Below are positions 11,479 to 22,636 of a stretch of DNA of 64,000 nt, in pieces (position 1 is the stretch's first letter; each line of letters opens with the position of its first letter). The notes under the pieces are model-generated. The model was given only the letters and a program-made list of their open reading frames with translations, did not search any database and was not told the origin of the DNA. Origin of the DNA: Symsagittifera roscoffensis. Taxonomy: Eukaryota > Xenacoelomorpha > Acoela > Convolutidae. Position numbers and translations under genes: made by a program. The stretch spans positions 4,936,580-5,000,579 of the forward strand of contig NC_087063.1 in NCBI RefSeq assembly GCF_963678635.1, given 5' to 3'.

Positions 11479-11856
11479 TGGAACCAGATCTAAACTAGAA
11501 TTTGTTATTGGCTATTATTCTGACATTTTATCTCTATAAAATATTGAATACTAACCAATCATACTCCAGCAAACTAACAAACCACTTATTTGTAAATGCT
11601 GAAACTACTTGTAGTTTCAGCACCAGAACAATTTAAATTAAACTTAGAATACAGTTGTTCTCATTCTGGAACTGACTCGCATAAACCGGTAAACACTAGA
11701 TCTATTGAGACTAGGAGATATAAGAGTAAGATTAAGATTGGTATTAGACTAAGAAGTTGCACGAATCTATCCGGCCGAAAATAAGATAGCGTGACGAGCA
11801 GACGGTGTACCTTATCTGAAATTACCCTCCGAGTATAGTATTCCATACATAACCCA
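11479..11856 (+). repeat. 5' LTR of element A
   Basis: It begins TGGAACCAGATC and ends CATAACCCA, 378 bp. TATAAAAT at 11535-11542 is a candidate TATA box. A perfect 10-bp stem (GCTGAAACTA / TAGTTTCAGC, loop CTTG) lies at 11598-11621 and recurs in the other LTRs. A 62-codon ORF opening at the hairpin is not retained as an ATG-started frame in element B, so I do not call it a gene. Confidence 0.92.
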
Positions 11857-11858
11857 TC

Positions 11859-11876
11859 TGGTGCAACCAAAACTCT
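11859..11876 (+). promoter_or_regulatory. Primer binding site of element A
   Basis: TGGTGCAACCAAAACTC begins two bases after the LTR end. Starting with TGG (complementary to the CCA tail of a tRNA) at this place is the hallmark of a tRNA primer site. I cannot assign the tRNA from memory. Confidence 0.75.
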
Positions 11877-13127
11877 CGAACAGGCCTTAACTAACCTAGA
11901 TTTAGAAAAAAGAGATAAGAATTAGACAAATACAACATTTTAAAAAAGGTTTTATGACAAAAACTTAGTAGAAATGTCTCTCCGAACAATATGATAACTA
12001 CCCGGTTTTGGAAGAAGACCTCGAGCAAGAGACGACGCACGACTAGGAAGAAATCTCTCAATTGATTTCATAATTGTACGACAAAAACCATATCAAGCTT
12101 TTTAATTTAAAATACTTCCAGCAGTAAATATAAAATTTAATTTGCTGACAAAAAATTTTGAAGAAATGTATTCAATAACCTCTCATGGCGCTGACCCTAA
12201 GAATTATACAATAACGACCAATAAAAATAACACTAGTCGTTTTCAAGAAGAACTACTCTTGTTCAATCAGCTGTAAATTAAAAACATCTTGAAAAAAAAT
12301 TGTTGAAAATAAAAGTACAACAATAGTTAGTTTAAAGCATGAAATGTTAGTATTTATAAATCATGCTTTCATCCCAGCTTCATCACCTAAAACAAAACAG
12401 CAAATCTCAAAAACTAACAATCATCTAAACTAAAAACTTAACCTTTTAACTTAAATTTTTATCATAAAACTATCAAGGCTTATCCTTGTTTTCACTTAAA
12501 TTAATTTCATTTGAAATAACAGATCATCAAGAATTCCCTTGGAACTTTAAATTAAAAATATATTGAATCTAAATTTCTGATCATCAAGGCTTAGCCTTGG
12601 ATTAAATAGAATAAATTTGTTCTCCCCTCCCATAATAATTAGTGTCTAACGACCTCGAACGTCGATTCACTACCCAACCCTTATTAAAGACTCAGAATTA
12701 ACAGAAGTTTTTCAAATAAGCTAACCATTCTGATTAGGATAAACAGTGAAGAACTTCAGTTACTCATCCTTCACTTGATCACCTTCCTCTTAAGTGACCC
12801 AGGCTAAAACACTTAAACTTAGTAAGTCATAAATGAGTATCTAACGAACTATTTGCGTTCTAGTTATACCTGAACCTTATGGATCGATTTACTAATCACC
12901 GAAACTTGATCACAAATCACAGTCTCTAATTAAGACTAGGTAAGTCTATCCTAACTTAGAATTATTCACGAGAAAACAAAAATCATTCTCACGAATCGAT
13001 ATATGCTTTTCTCTCCAACCCTACAAATACGCCCCAAGTTAAGCTAATTTTAAAAAATTGTAAGAACTAACGGTTAAAGAAACTAGAAATCACTAACCCC
13101 AATAACGCATCCATCATCCTAAACCTT
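11877..13127 (+). other. Untranslated leader of element A with three spaced hairpins
   Basis: No ORF of note. Three short inverted repeats of the form CAAG..CTTG occur at 12474-12488 (CAAGGCTTATCCTTG), 12528-12541 (CAAGAATTCCCTTG) and 12585-12599 (CAAGGCTTAGCCTTG), 54 and 57 bases apart. Two are preceded by ATCATCAAG and the first by CTATCAAG. A packaging or dimerisation signal, or translation control, is possible. Confidence 0.5.
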
Positions 13128-13760
13128 ATGTCAGGAGACAATTTAGGAAACAAACAAACAATTGTATTACACAACTGCTTATTTAACGACGAAAGATACG
13201 ACCTCGTAATCACACCAAGCAGACAAACAATAGGATCCACAAGAGCAAAAAGACAAACACTAAGAAATAAAAATATAAACAAACAAAATAATTTATTAGG
13301 AAACTATTTTCAAAACGAAGAAACGCAGTCTCAGAATCAGAAACAAGCGCAACACAAGAAATCTAGATTTTAAAAAACTCAATAAAGAAAAAACAACAAA
13401 TTGACAATCAAATATATTTTTCTGACTCAGAAACCACGTCACCAGAATCAATAAAAGGAAAACGTAAAATAAAAAATTGTAACACAAACAAACGAATACG
13501 TCTGTACAATTCGAATCAACCAATAGGACACCTTGAAAATTACACGCTAACAGTGATACAACACAAAAAGGATTCAAATTTAATAAAACATAAAAGATTC
13601 AACACTCCCATTGTTAAAACATCCATAAGCTATTATGGATGTTTTAATAGCTTATGGATGTTTAAAAGTACAATCTTGCCAAAATTTAGTCCTAAGTTTA
13701 TTCGAAAAGGGAGATAGCCTATGCACAAAAGTATTTCCCGGATTAAAATAGGAAGACAAC
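13128..13760 (+). pseudogene. Degenerate basic ORF at the 5' end of element A (gag N-terminal region or separate ORF)
   Basis: An ATG at 13128 opens 81 codons (MSGDNLGNKQTIVLHN...) ending at 13373. Coding-like sequence rich in Lys, Asn and Ser continues in another frame to about 13610, including SDSETTSPESIKGKRK. It is then interrupted by an 18-bp inverted repeat at 13616-13663. No domain is recognised. It could be the N-terminus of Gag or a separate small basic protein. Position after the leader and amino-acid composition favour a Gag extension. Confidence 0.4.
13616..13663. repeat. 18-bp perfect inverted repeat with 11-base spacer
   Basis: AAACATCCATAAGCTATT is followed, after an 11-base spacer, by its complement AATAGCTTATGGATGTTT. 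The spacer itself repeats ATGGATGTTTT from the right arm, the pattern left by template switching during copying. Confidence 0.85.
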
Positions 13761-13763
13761 TTC

Positions 13764-16119
13764 TTGACCACGATCTCAAAAGCATATGTAGTCTCACATC
13801 ACAATATGGAATCTACAATAGAAATCAGTTCACCAAACCCATTTCATCACAAATATCACATTCAAACTGATGACATAGATATTCAATTTCAACACATAGA
13901 AAAATATACACCATCAAAACTCCCAAAGAGCAAATTCAAAATTCACAAACGATATATTTTCACATATCTATAGCTATTTATCTATTTTAGAATTGAAAGA
14001 ACCTCGAGGCGGTTCATCAACTCAAAAATCCCGACATACAACCGTACGACAAGAAATACATATATTATCTAAGTTTTTAAATGCAGTCAGTGAAAATCTA
14101 ACCAGTAACGAAAAAACACAACACGTTAAACACGATTTACAAGAAATCTTGGCATGGTTCGTAATCGATTATTTCGTTCATTATATTGATCTTATCGCAC
14201 AAGCAAGAAAATTTTTTAGACCACAAAATACAGTTGACGAAACCATACTAGCAGAACAAACAGATTATATTTGGGACCCTGAAAGGTCTCATGAATTTTT
14301 TATTAATATACCAACAGATATATCAAGCCAAGCAATTAGCACAATCTCTATTCACAAAGGTTTTGTTAGAGTACATAATTGACGCAGCACCTTTAAACTA
14401 TAATTCATTCTTTCCTGAAATATCAGGAAATAATGGTATAAACTCTACTTTCATAAATCAAGATAACTTAAACTGAACAAGAAATCTTTTACAACAAGAT
14501 AAACAAACCCCATCACTTTTCGTAAATGAAGAAATAGTTGAAACAAAAACAACAACAGAAGCTCAACAAAGTATTTCACCTATTCAACCCAATTTTACAT
14601 TTCCAAAACTAAAAAATCCAAAGTTACAACAAACAATTATACCATCCAAGGTAAAACCGTCTGTTGCTCAAAATTATTTACAAATGGATTACCCAACGTT
14701 TCTACCAGTAACAAAACCATCGTATAAACAAAAAACATCACATAGAAATAGTTTCACGGAACAGAATTATAACTATGTAAATTGAAAACAACAGAGCCTT
14801 CTAAAATGAATACTCAGAACTACTCATATTCACAAAGTCAAAATATATCACAACCAACTTCAAACTCAGAAAATTTTAATGATCAACCGCGTTCTTCACA
14901 AGATCAGAGTAAAAACTACCTATTTTTTTCAAAAAAAAGAAATAATGCAATTAGATACCATACTAGAAATCAATCTCCTTATTATGCAGCTAACTATTCT
15001 CCATCAGATGATGAGGAATTATATAATCAAATCATCAACGATTTTATTCAAGCCAAATACCTCGCTCTTACAGTATTGATCAACCAGATATTTTCGAACC
15101 ATACACACGAGATGAACAAATACGACAACCTAGAAATAATCCAACATTAAACAATAAGATTTTTCAACCACAAAATCCAGTCAAAACACAATCTTACCAA
15201 CCAAGTGAAATGCATAACGAAATCCCACAGCCATATTATTTACAACAACATGAAATAACAAAAGTCATCTTACAAACTTTTCTCAAATGCCAAATGCGGC
15301 AGAATCACTAAGTAGTAACTATGAATCCATACCTAATATCATCAAAAAAGCCACTCATGGTGTTTACAGGCACAGATCCTGATACTCTTTAGAGGATTAT
15401 CTAAATGCAATCACAGCAAATTTAATTTAAAATGTAGGACTTGAATCAATAAATACGCCACTCCATCAAAACTGGATACATTGACGCACAGCTCTAATCC
15501 AAACTACACTTGATGGCCCAGCCCAAAAATGGTTTTCATTTTTGCTTAAAGAAAAAAAATCAGATTGGAAAAAGATCACACAGGGGTTCTCAAAAATGTT
15601 TGATTCTGAAAGAAACAAACAACATCAAAGAGTTTTGTGCAATGAAATTCGTAGACTACCAAATGAAACAATTAAACAATTTGCAGTAAGAATTGAAATA
15701 TTAGTCCGAAAAGCATATTCACTCAAAACCCATGATCATAAAAAATACAAAAATGGCAAAAATCTTAATGATGACTCTAACAACTCAATTACAAAAAATA
15801 GCAATAAAAAAGAGAGCATCACATCCTTTCTCAATTCGAGAACCAGACTTAGACTTTAGGAAACAAGTAGATAAACTACAACAAGCAGAAATCACTATGA
15901 AACTGGAAGAAACAGAAAACTTAAAGCAACAACATCCAAAGCACTATTACACAAATAATCAATTTTCATGACTCCGATACAGAATTATCTGAAAAAATTA
16001 CTCGAATCCTAAACATCTACCAGAAAAACTCAAATTTCGGAGGTAAACCCTCAATCAAAAAATGGTGCAATTATTGCCGAACATACGGACACAGAATTGC
16101 CGAATGCAAGAAAAAATAA
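13764..16119 (+). pseudogene. gag: gag of element A, degenerate
   Basis: Several open stretches in shifting frames (13764-13973, 13993-14382, 14291-14476, 14782-15150, 15542-15859, 15732-15971) together resemble one structural polyprotein. The segment around 15350-15860 has the look of a capsid: LMVFTGTD, DGPAQKWF, ERNKQHQRV and LPNETIKQFAVRIE recall retrotransposon gag signatures. At 16066-16107 a CCHC zinc knuckle, CNYCRTYGHRIAEC, gives the nucleocapsid signature C-x2-C-x4-H-x4-C, and the frame stops at 16117. The N-terminal part (ILSKFLNAVSENL, HVKHDLQEILAW) is helical, with no domain I recognise. There are at least half a dozen breaks, so no functional Gag. Confidence 0.75.
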
Positions 16120-16179
16120 CAAGACAGTCAAAATAAACCACAAAAACTTAGAGAACCAAATAAATCATTTCATCAGTAC

Positions 16180-16712
16180 ATGAAAAAAGATAAAAATTTA
16201 CCCAACAAAAACATTCATAGCAATAAGAGTTCAGGAAAATCACTTCCAAATAACTCAAATTACTCTAGACATCAATCACCTAATAATCCGAATTATCAAA
16301 GACAATCAACAGATATAGTCGATCAAACAGTCGAAATAATCAATATCGAAATAACTATTCAAGATCAAATTGAAACCGACCTCAATTTGCGTTTGATACC
16401 AGTTCCTATTCAAATTCTAGAAATAGATATTACTCAAATGACTGACCTAGAAACTCTTCATATAAAAGAAAAAGAAATTATTCCAACGATATGAATAGAA
16501 ACTATTCAAATGATCGAAATCAGAGATATCAAAATGATAGATCACGCAATAATTCTAACAACAGATTGAACTATCAAAGATCAAAATTTTATAACTATCA
16601 AATTAGATCACGCAACAGTTCACAGAGTACAAATTCAAGTTATAACAACAGACAAAGAAACTGCTCTCAATCACCACATGGAAATAACACATGTAATCAA
16701 AATTACGCCTAA
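16180..16712 (+). pseudogene. Asn/Ser/Gln-rich low-complexity region after the zinc knuckle
   Basis: Open frames at 16180-16494 and 16491-16712 encode repetitive sequence such as NNPNYQRQS, RSRNNSNNRLNYQ and NRQRNCSQSPHGNN. Such low-complexity tails often follow nucleocapsid, or link Gag to protease. No catalytic motif was seen. The change of frame at 16490 is a shift or an old indel. Confidence 0.45.
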
Positions 16713-16870
16713 ACATCAAAGACAAATCAATCAAGTACAAACAACTGAAGAAACTCAACCAGAACCCCCTGGTATTGATAATATTGAAAGCACAAAATTG
16801 CAAATGAGTCACAAAAAAATGCGAATCCACAGACAGTGAAAGTGACACAGACAATGCAATTTCAATTAAC

Positions 16871-17566
16871 ATGATACGTGTTGAAAATGACTACCAACCT
16901 ATTATATACGAACAACCAATATATTCATATATCTATCAAAATCATGATCAATTCCTCTTAACTTATTATTACAAGACCTATGAGCAGGTAATAAAAAAAA
17001 TATTAGAAGCAATAACAGAAGAAAAACCCACAGAATGTTCAAATACAAACAACATTTACCAAAATATACCTAAAGAAACGCAACGACCAAAAGAAAAAAT
17101 TTGGACAATCCCACGTCTTTTAGAAAGTCAAAAATGCAAATAAATTCAAACACCAGACCTTGAAATTGATTTTTCAATAGATTCGGGAGCGGAATCAAAC
17201 ATCATTAACATCCCCACTTGGAATGAAATAAAAATTATATATCCAAAATTAATACCTTTTAAGACAACAAGCAGGCTTGCAACAGCACACTGATCAAAAT
17301 TATTAAATTTTGGAAAAATCCAACTTTTCCTTGTTCTCACTCGAACAGTGGAACAGAACAAACTTTTGAGCAAACCATTTAAACAAAATTTCCATATCAC
17401 AGATATTAAACATAATATCATTGGAATTCAATTTACTACTAAATATATACCAAATATAAATATCTTAAACAGCAGAATCCATTTAAAAGATAAATTCACA
17501 AGAATGAAAAACACGGCTTTAACATTTTTTCAAAAAGTAAACAAACAATCACCATTTAAAAGATAA
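16871..17566 (+). pseudogene. pol: Retroviral-type aspartic protease region of pol, degenerate
   Basis: The sequence LEIDFSIDSGAESNIINIP at about 17158-17217 carries the catalytic D-S-G-A of retropepsins (codons 17180-17191) preceded by hydrophobic residues, as in other retroelement proteases. It lies between gag and reverse transcriptase as expected. A stop precedes the motif and another frame takes over at 17348. A 73-bp tandem duplication (17479-17624) breaks the downstream part. Confidence 0.7.
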
Positions 17567-17624
17567 ATTCACAAGAATGAAAAACACGGCTTTAACATTT
17601 TTTCAAAAAGTAAACAAACAATCA
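17479..17624. repeat. 73-bp tandem duplication in the protease-RT region
   Basis: The block starting CCATTTAAAAGATAAATTCA at 17479 is repeated without visible change at 17552. Being 73 bp, it also shifts the reading frame. It is younger than most other lesions because the copies are identical. Confidence 0.95.
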
Positions 17625-17929
17625 CCATTCTTCTCCAAATTTTACCCTATATACAATCAGGAACGAAATCACCTGGAACCACTAGCAGGTTATATTTATA
17701 ACTTCTCAATCAAATAAGCTCACCAATACAATAAAGAACAAAATAAACAGCATCTCTATATGTCTGAATTTGAATTCAGAGCAATTCATAAGTTTTTCAG
17801 AGCAACAATTTCATCTATCAAATACATGAAAAACTCAAACTCAGACAAGATTTCCTTACATGTATATAATTATTCTCCGTATAATAAAACCTACCTCAAG
17901 GAGTCTTAGGTTATTTTGAAACTAACGCA

Positions 17930-19000
17930 ACAATTTCTCCCACAAAGGAATTAGCGCATGGAGTAAATTAATTTTAACAACTATTAGATATATGTCAATC
18001 AACAATTCTTGACAAACAACTATCGAAAAATAAGATAATAAGCAATGAGAAACGAAACACAGACTTTTTCACGAAAACACTTATCTTGCAAACAACATTT
18101 CAGTTATCAAAAAACACAGAAGAACAACAAAACGTCTTAACAAGGTTCAATTTTCAACACTATCAGATAACACAAAAAAAATTGAACAATTCGCTGAGTT
18201 ACTAATGAAATACACAAAATTTTACGCAACATCTAAATTTGACGATGGAAAAGTAAATTTACCACTACTTTTACCTCTAAAACCTGATGCAGTTTTCAAA
18301 AAACAACAAGCAAGTAAAGTCCGAGTTCACTTACAAGACAAAATTAACCGATTACTAAACATAGTAGAACAATATAAAATCATTTCTCCAGTTGATAATA
18401 AAGAACAGCCAAAGGGTAACACATTTATAAACCCGTTATCATTTTAGCAAAAGGAGAATCATCGAAAAGATGCAAGATCAATCTAGATGCACGATAACTT
18501 TATTCACTCATTGATGAATCTAAATGTAATTGGCCTATTGAACCAATTCAAGTAATTCTCGCAAAAATAAACGGTAAATAATTCACAACAGCAGATATGA
18601 GTAGTGCGTAAAATCAAATGCCGTTAGATGAACAATCACGACGATTAACACAGTTCGTTCTTGGAAATCAGCAATATGATTTCAATGGATTATTCTATGG
18701 AATTTCCATAGGACCAGTAGCATTCTGAGCTTTTATTTTTTGAAATTTTCCGACCACTCATACTCAATAAAAATGCAATCCAATATTTAGACGATGTTTT
18801 CATGCAATCACAAATGAAAGACGAAATGTTCATCAGACATTTCTACACGCAAACATGAAAGCAGCCCCGGATAAATCACATTTTTTTCTCACACATAAAA
18901 AAATTTCTTGGACATATTATAGAACAAAACACTATAACTCCATTAAAATCTCGCATATATGCAATCCAAAAACTTCAACCGCCGTCAAATAAAAAGAAAT
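17930..19000 (+). pseudogene. pol: Reverse transcriptase of element A, degenerate
   Basis: The open stretch 18205-18447 gives an N-terminal RT segment (FDDGKVNLPLLLPLKPDAVF). Motif A reads FTTADMSSA (Asp codon 18594-18596) and is followed by a stop. NQMPLDEQSR and GLFYGISIGPVAF form the next conserved blocks (to 18728). The catalytic box YLDD lies at 18784-18795 within QYLDDVFMQS. Order and spacing match Ty3/gypsy RT. Stops at 18609 and 18727 and frame changes make it inactive. Confidence 0.85.
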
Positions 19001-19016
19001 TACAAAAAAATTTTGT

Positions 19017-19575
19017 ATGTTAAACTTCTTTAGTAAATACGTATATAAAATGCAGTTATACTTAAGATCTTTCCACATCGTCCTTAGACAACAGTATAAT
19101 TTTGAATGGACAACAGAACATCAAACACGATTTGAAGAAATCAAAACCCTTCTCACTGAACAAATATCAAATACTATTCCAGATCCAGACCAACCATTTT
19201 ATGCCATGTGCGACGCCTCTAAATTTGGCATCGGTGCAGCATTATTACAATCTGATAACGGAACTAATAAAATGGACCTCATTTCAGCAAAACTTAGACT
19301 ATTCACAAATGCTGAACTTAGACTCTCTACCCTTATGAGAGAATTCACAGCCATCATATATAACTTCACAGAATATGAATTGTTAATACTTGGATCAAAA
19401 CATCCAACAGTTTTTTTTTCACAGATCATAAACCCATAATTTTCCTTTTTACATAAAAATTAAACCCAAACCATAGAGTTTACAGATTTCAACTAATTTT
19501 ACTGAATTTCTCAAATTAACACATAGTTTGGTAAGCAGAAAAAAATCTCGCACTACCCGATACTCTTAGTAGAAA
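19017..19575 (+). pseudogene. pol: RNase H domain of pol, element A
   Basis: A 140-codon open frame (19017-19439) starts LNFFSKYV and carries FYAMCDASKFGIGAALLQ, the block at the RT/RNase H junction with its catalytic Asp (codon 19212-19214), and LMREFTAIIY. The frame is lost in a T tract near 19412. The next conserved motif, FTDHKPI, is read in another frame just after it. LPDTLSRN near 19555 is the standard ending before integrase in gypsy elements. The element B copy at 61100-61495 is a close relative. Confidence 0.85.
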
Positions 19576-19793
19576 TACACCACCTGAATTACTAACAAGG
19601 AAGACAACAGTCAAAATACCACAAAATATTATAATTTTCCTTGCAAAAGATCAAACTTCACCAAGATTACATTGCAAATTGGCGGTAAAAACTGACATAG
19701 ACCAATCACAGAGTAATAGTCTACCACATTTTCCACTATATCTAGATTGTCAAAACATTCACTACGTAGAAGATCTACTAGGAACATCTACAA

Positions 19794-21500
19794 TTGAACC
19801 AATACCATATTGATCATGGATTAAAAACAAAACACAACAAAAAGCAATCAAACAAAAACAAATCTACTCTATCCCCTTTAATAGAAAAAGAAAACCTAAC
19901 TGATAATATAAATTTATCAGGCACACCAATTAATGACGCAAAATATACAATAAACCACGTCTTTAACGTCCATGACCCTCTAGATACAATACCTCTATCC
20001 AAAATAGAAATTGAAAACATTTTCCTCCCAATAACAGAAAAGATAAGACTCGAATTATTACAAGAACATCAAAACCTTGACCCAGTTATAAGACAATTAA
20101 AATCTTGGCACAAATATAAAACCAAACCAATTAAAGACGATATCACCATTCTAGGAAATGAAGCCCTTCTTAGATATTTCGGAAAGAATACAATAAAACC
20201 TCTATCAATGAGAATACAGATAATTTAGAATACCAAAAAACTGATCTCAAAGTAACCTGTCTTCCTTTAAGTATGATACTTATAGCTTTTCATACTTCCA
20301 CTCATTACACACTAAAGGACACTGAGGATAAAAAAAAACATAATCCAATTTCATTCAAATTGTTTACTTTCCAAATGCACCAATTAAACAAACCATACCC
20401 AAAGCAAAAACAAATGGCAGAAAACATTACTTTAAAGGACAAAGTCTGTACTTCAATCACAGAATTTCATTTGACCTAAAAGGACGAATATCATAATTTT
20501 CAGAGGGAAACTCATATAAAATGGTCATATTTGACGCATTTACACACTATGTAGCACTTAATTCAGTCACCCATTGTAATGCTTATTATGCATATACAAC
20601 ACTTTATGAACACTGGATAGCAAAATTCGTATTACCCGAAATCCTTGTTGCAGACAATTGCACTGAATTTATAAACAAAGAAATTATCACACTATGCCAC
20701 CGACATAATGTTAAACATAAACCACGTACATCTCATGCCCTTTGGACTAATGGACTAGTCGAAGGTATGAACCGTTCCTTACCAGAATATCTCAGATTTA
20801 TCGTTAATGGAAATGACACACGATATACTGAATGGCCAACTATTCCCCTTATCTTATAATTCAAAAATCACAACAACTTTAGAACTGTCACCCTGTGAAC
20901 TGGTTTTCAATCAAAAACCACGAAAATTGCTTATGTTCAGTGCAAATTCTTCAAAAATTTTACAAGGTTATTGTCAACCCACTAAAGAATCAATATGTTA
21001 TAATCTTCCACTACATACCCACAATAGAGATCATTTTCATCACCCACAAATTTTGAAATTAACCTCCAGCACACATACCGAATAAATTTTCAACAGAGAT
21101 AGAAAACAAAATCATATTTATTGAAAAAATAGCAAAAAAAACTATTACAAAGACAGAACATTCATTCCTAATTGAATTCGCGAGTCACACAAGCTACAAA
21201 ATTAGAAATCGGAACATACGTTTTAATTCTAAATTTTACAACACAAAAAGGAATTTCTAAAAAATTACAACCACTCCGAAAAGGACCAGATCAAATAATT
21301 GATATACCATTGATGTAACATACAAACTTATGGACCTACAATAACAAAAAACAAATTGTTCAACACAGGAACAATCTTTTACCTTATTATCCGAAAGAGT
21401 ACGCTCTTTGCGTACTGACTCACTCAATGATACTCCTTTACAGGACTCAAAGTTTTCCACAATAACTCCGATTATAAACAAAATCAAAGCACTGATATGA
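19794..21500 (+). pseudogene. pol: Integrase of element A, degenerate
   Basis: After an N-terminal part at 19794-20228 and a disrupted zinc-binding region, the catalytic triad is visible: ISFDLKG (Asp codon 20473-20475), VADNCTEF (Asp 20653-20655) and LVEGMN (Glu 20761-20763). These spacings give D-59-D-35-E as in retroviral integrases. The first Asp is in a different frame from the ORF starting at 20521. KLQPLRKGPDQIIDIP near 21255-21305 corresponds to the GPY/F-type module, which reads KGPFQNID in element B. Function is lost through frame breaks at about 20480, 20860 and 21084. Confidence 0.85.
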
Positions 21501-21540
21501 ATTCTATCCAAAAACCATTAGATCAAAAAACTAAAAAAGA

Positions 21541-22270
21541 ATTTAACAGAGAAACATCTCAAAATTTAGACAACAAACGGATAACTCAAACAGAAAAAAT
21601 AAATTGAAAATTAGAATAAAAAAGTCTACCACAAGATCGAAAAGAGAAATCGCAACATAGACAATCATCGCGACTCTGAAATCAGCCACGGAAAGATTAT
21701 AAAACATTCATCCCAATATCTAAAACATCAAAGAAAGTTGAATTTCAGAAACCATGTTAAAATTAATTAACCTTTTCACCGCTTGAAAGATCTTTAAAAC
21801 ACCAGTGCTTTTTCTCAAAATTCATCCGGAAAAGCACTTGAACGAACGTGTTCAAATTTAGCCAATAAAAATCTCTCCGAATCATCACCTTATTTTTGAC
21901 ACGACTTCTTTAGCCAACAAACAATCACCTTCAAGCGTACCTCTAACTATAACTAAAAGACCTCCAGGTCAGAAATAAGCAAACCGCTAAAATTTGACAC
22001 CTGAAATAAACAAAGTCTCTTAATTACAACCCTCCCCTATCAAGTAGAACAAAGATCAACAATATTGTCCTAAGTATGACCTCAAAACTTCTTCAAGCAA
22101 ATATTAAATTAACCTAAAGAACAAAATAGACATGATCATTTAGCCTAAAGTACGAAAATTTTTTAGATACCCCAAACCATCCAATAAAAAAATTTAGGAA
22201 GACCCTCCAGAGCCTTCAAAACTTCTGTTCACCAAAAAAGGCCGAAACTCATTCCACTTGTCAAAAAACA
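21541..22270 (+). other. Spacer between integrase and env in element A
   Basis: No long ORF on either strand. It corresponds to 58340-59000 of element B, and both share the block around 21940-22030 (TAACTAAAAGACCTCCAGGTC in A). Transcript leader or splice signals for downstream genes could lie here, but none is proven. Confidence 0.35.
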
Positions 22271-22558
22271 ATGAATAATCCGACCACACTCAAGTTTAGC
22301 ATCAAAAAAAAATCGATGGAACGAATCATTTCTTCAAGTGCTTCTTTCAAAAACAGTCAGCCATATTCAAATTATACTTTCAAATTTTTTTCAATCATTT
22401 TAATATTTTCAAATTGGCAATACCCTAAAAATATTCGTCCTCCTCCTGATAATTTTTGCAATTTTTTCATCTTTTTTTATTCTCTGGCCCAAAACTACCT
22501 TAATTTTTTAAAAATCCCAGACCACCTTCTCAAGTACGATAATTCATTAACTATCTAA
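22271..22558 (+). pseudogene. Small ORF between pol and env, element A copy
   Basis: An ORF of 95 codons whose start region (ACTTGTCAAAAA..CAATCCRACCACACTCAA) is conserved with the 90-codon minus-strand ORFs at 58071-58343 and 61557-61829 of element B. Its C-terminal half is hydrophobic (FFIFFYSLAQNYLNFL), as in the B copies (SLCNFLQFFINLLFTL). A small membrane protein or an env leader is possible. No family is recognised. Confidence 0.35.
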
Positions 22559-22636
22559 ACGTTCCAACATCTTTTCAGTAGAACAAATGTTTTTCATCTT
22601 TTTAAATTATTTTTCATATTACTGACATCCCTTATA

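Noticed and set aside
11596-11784. ORF shared by both LTRs of element A (62 codons)
   Set aside because: It lies wholly within the LTR, its ATG is absent in the B LTR, and conservation is explained by LTR identity.
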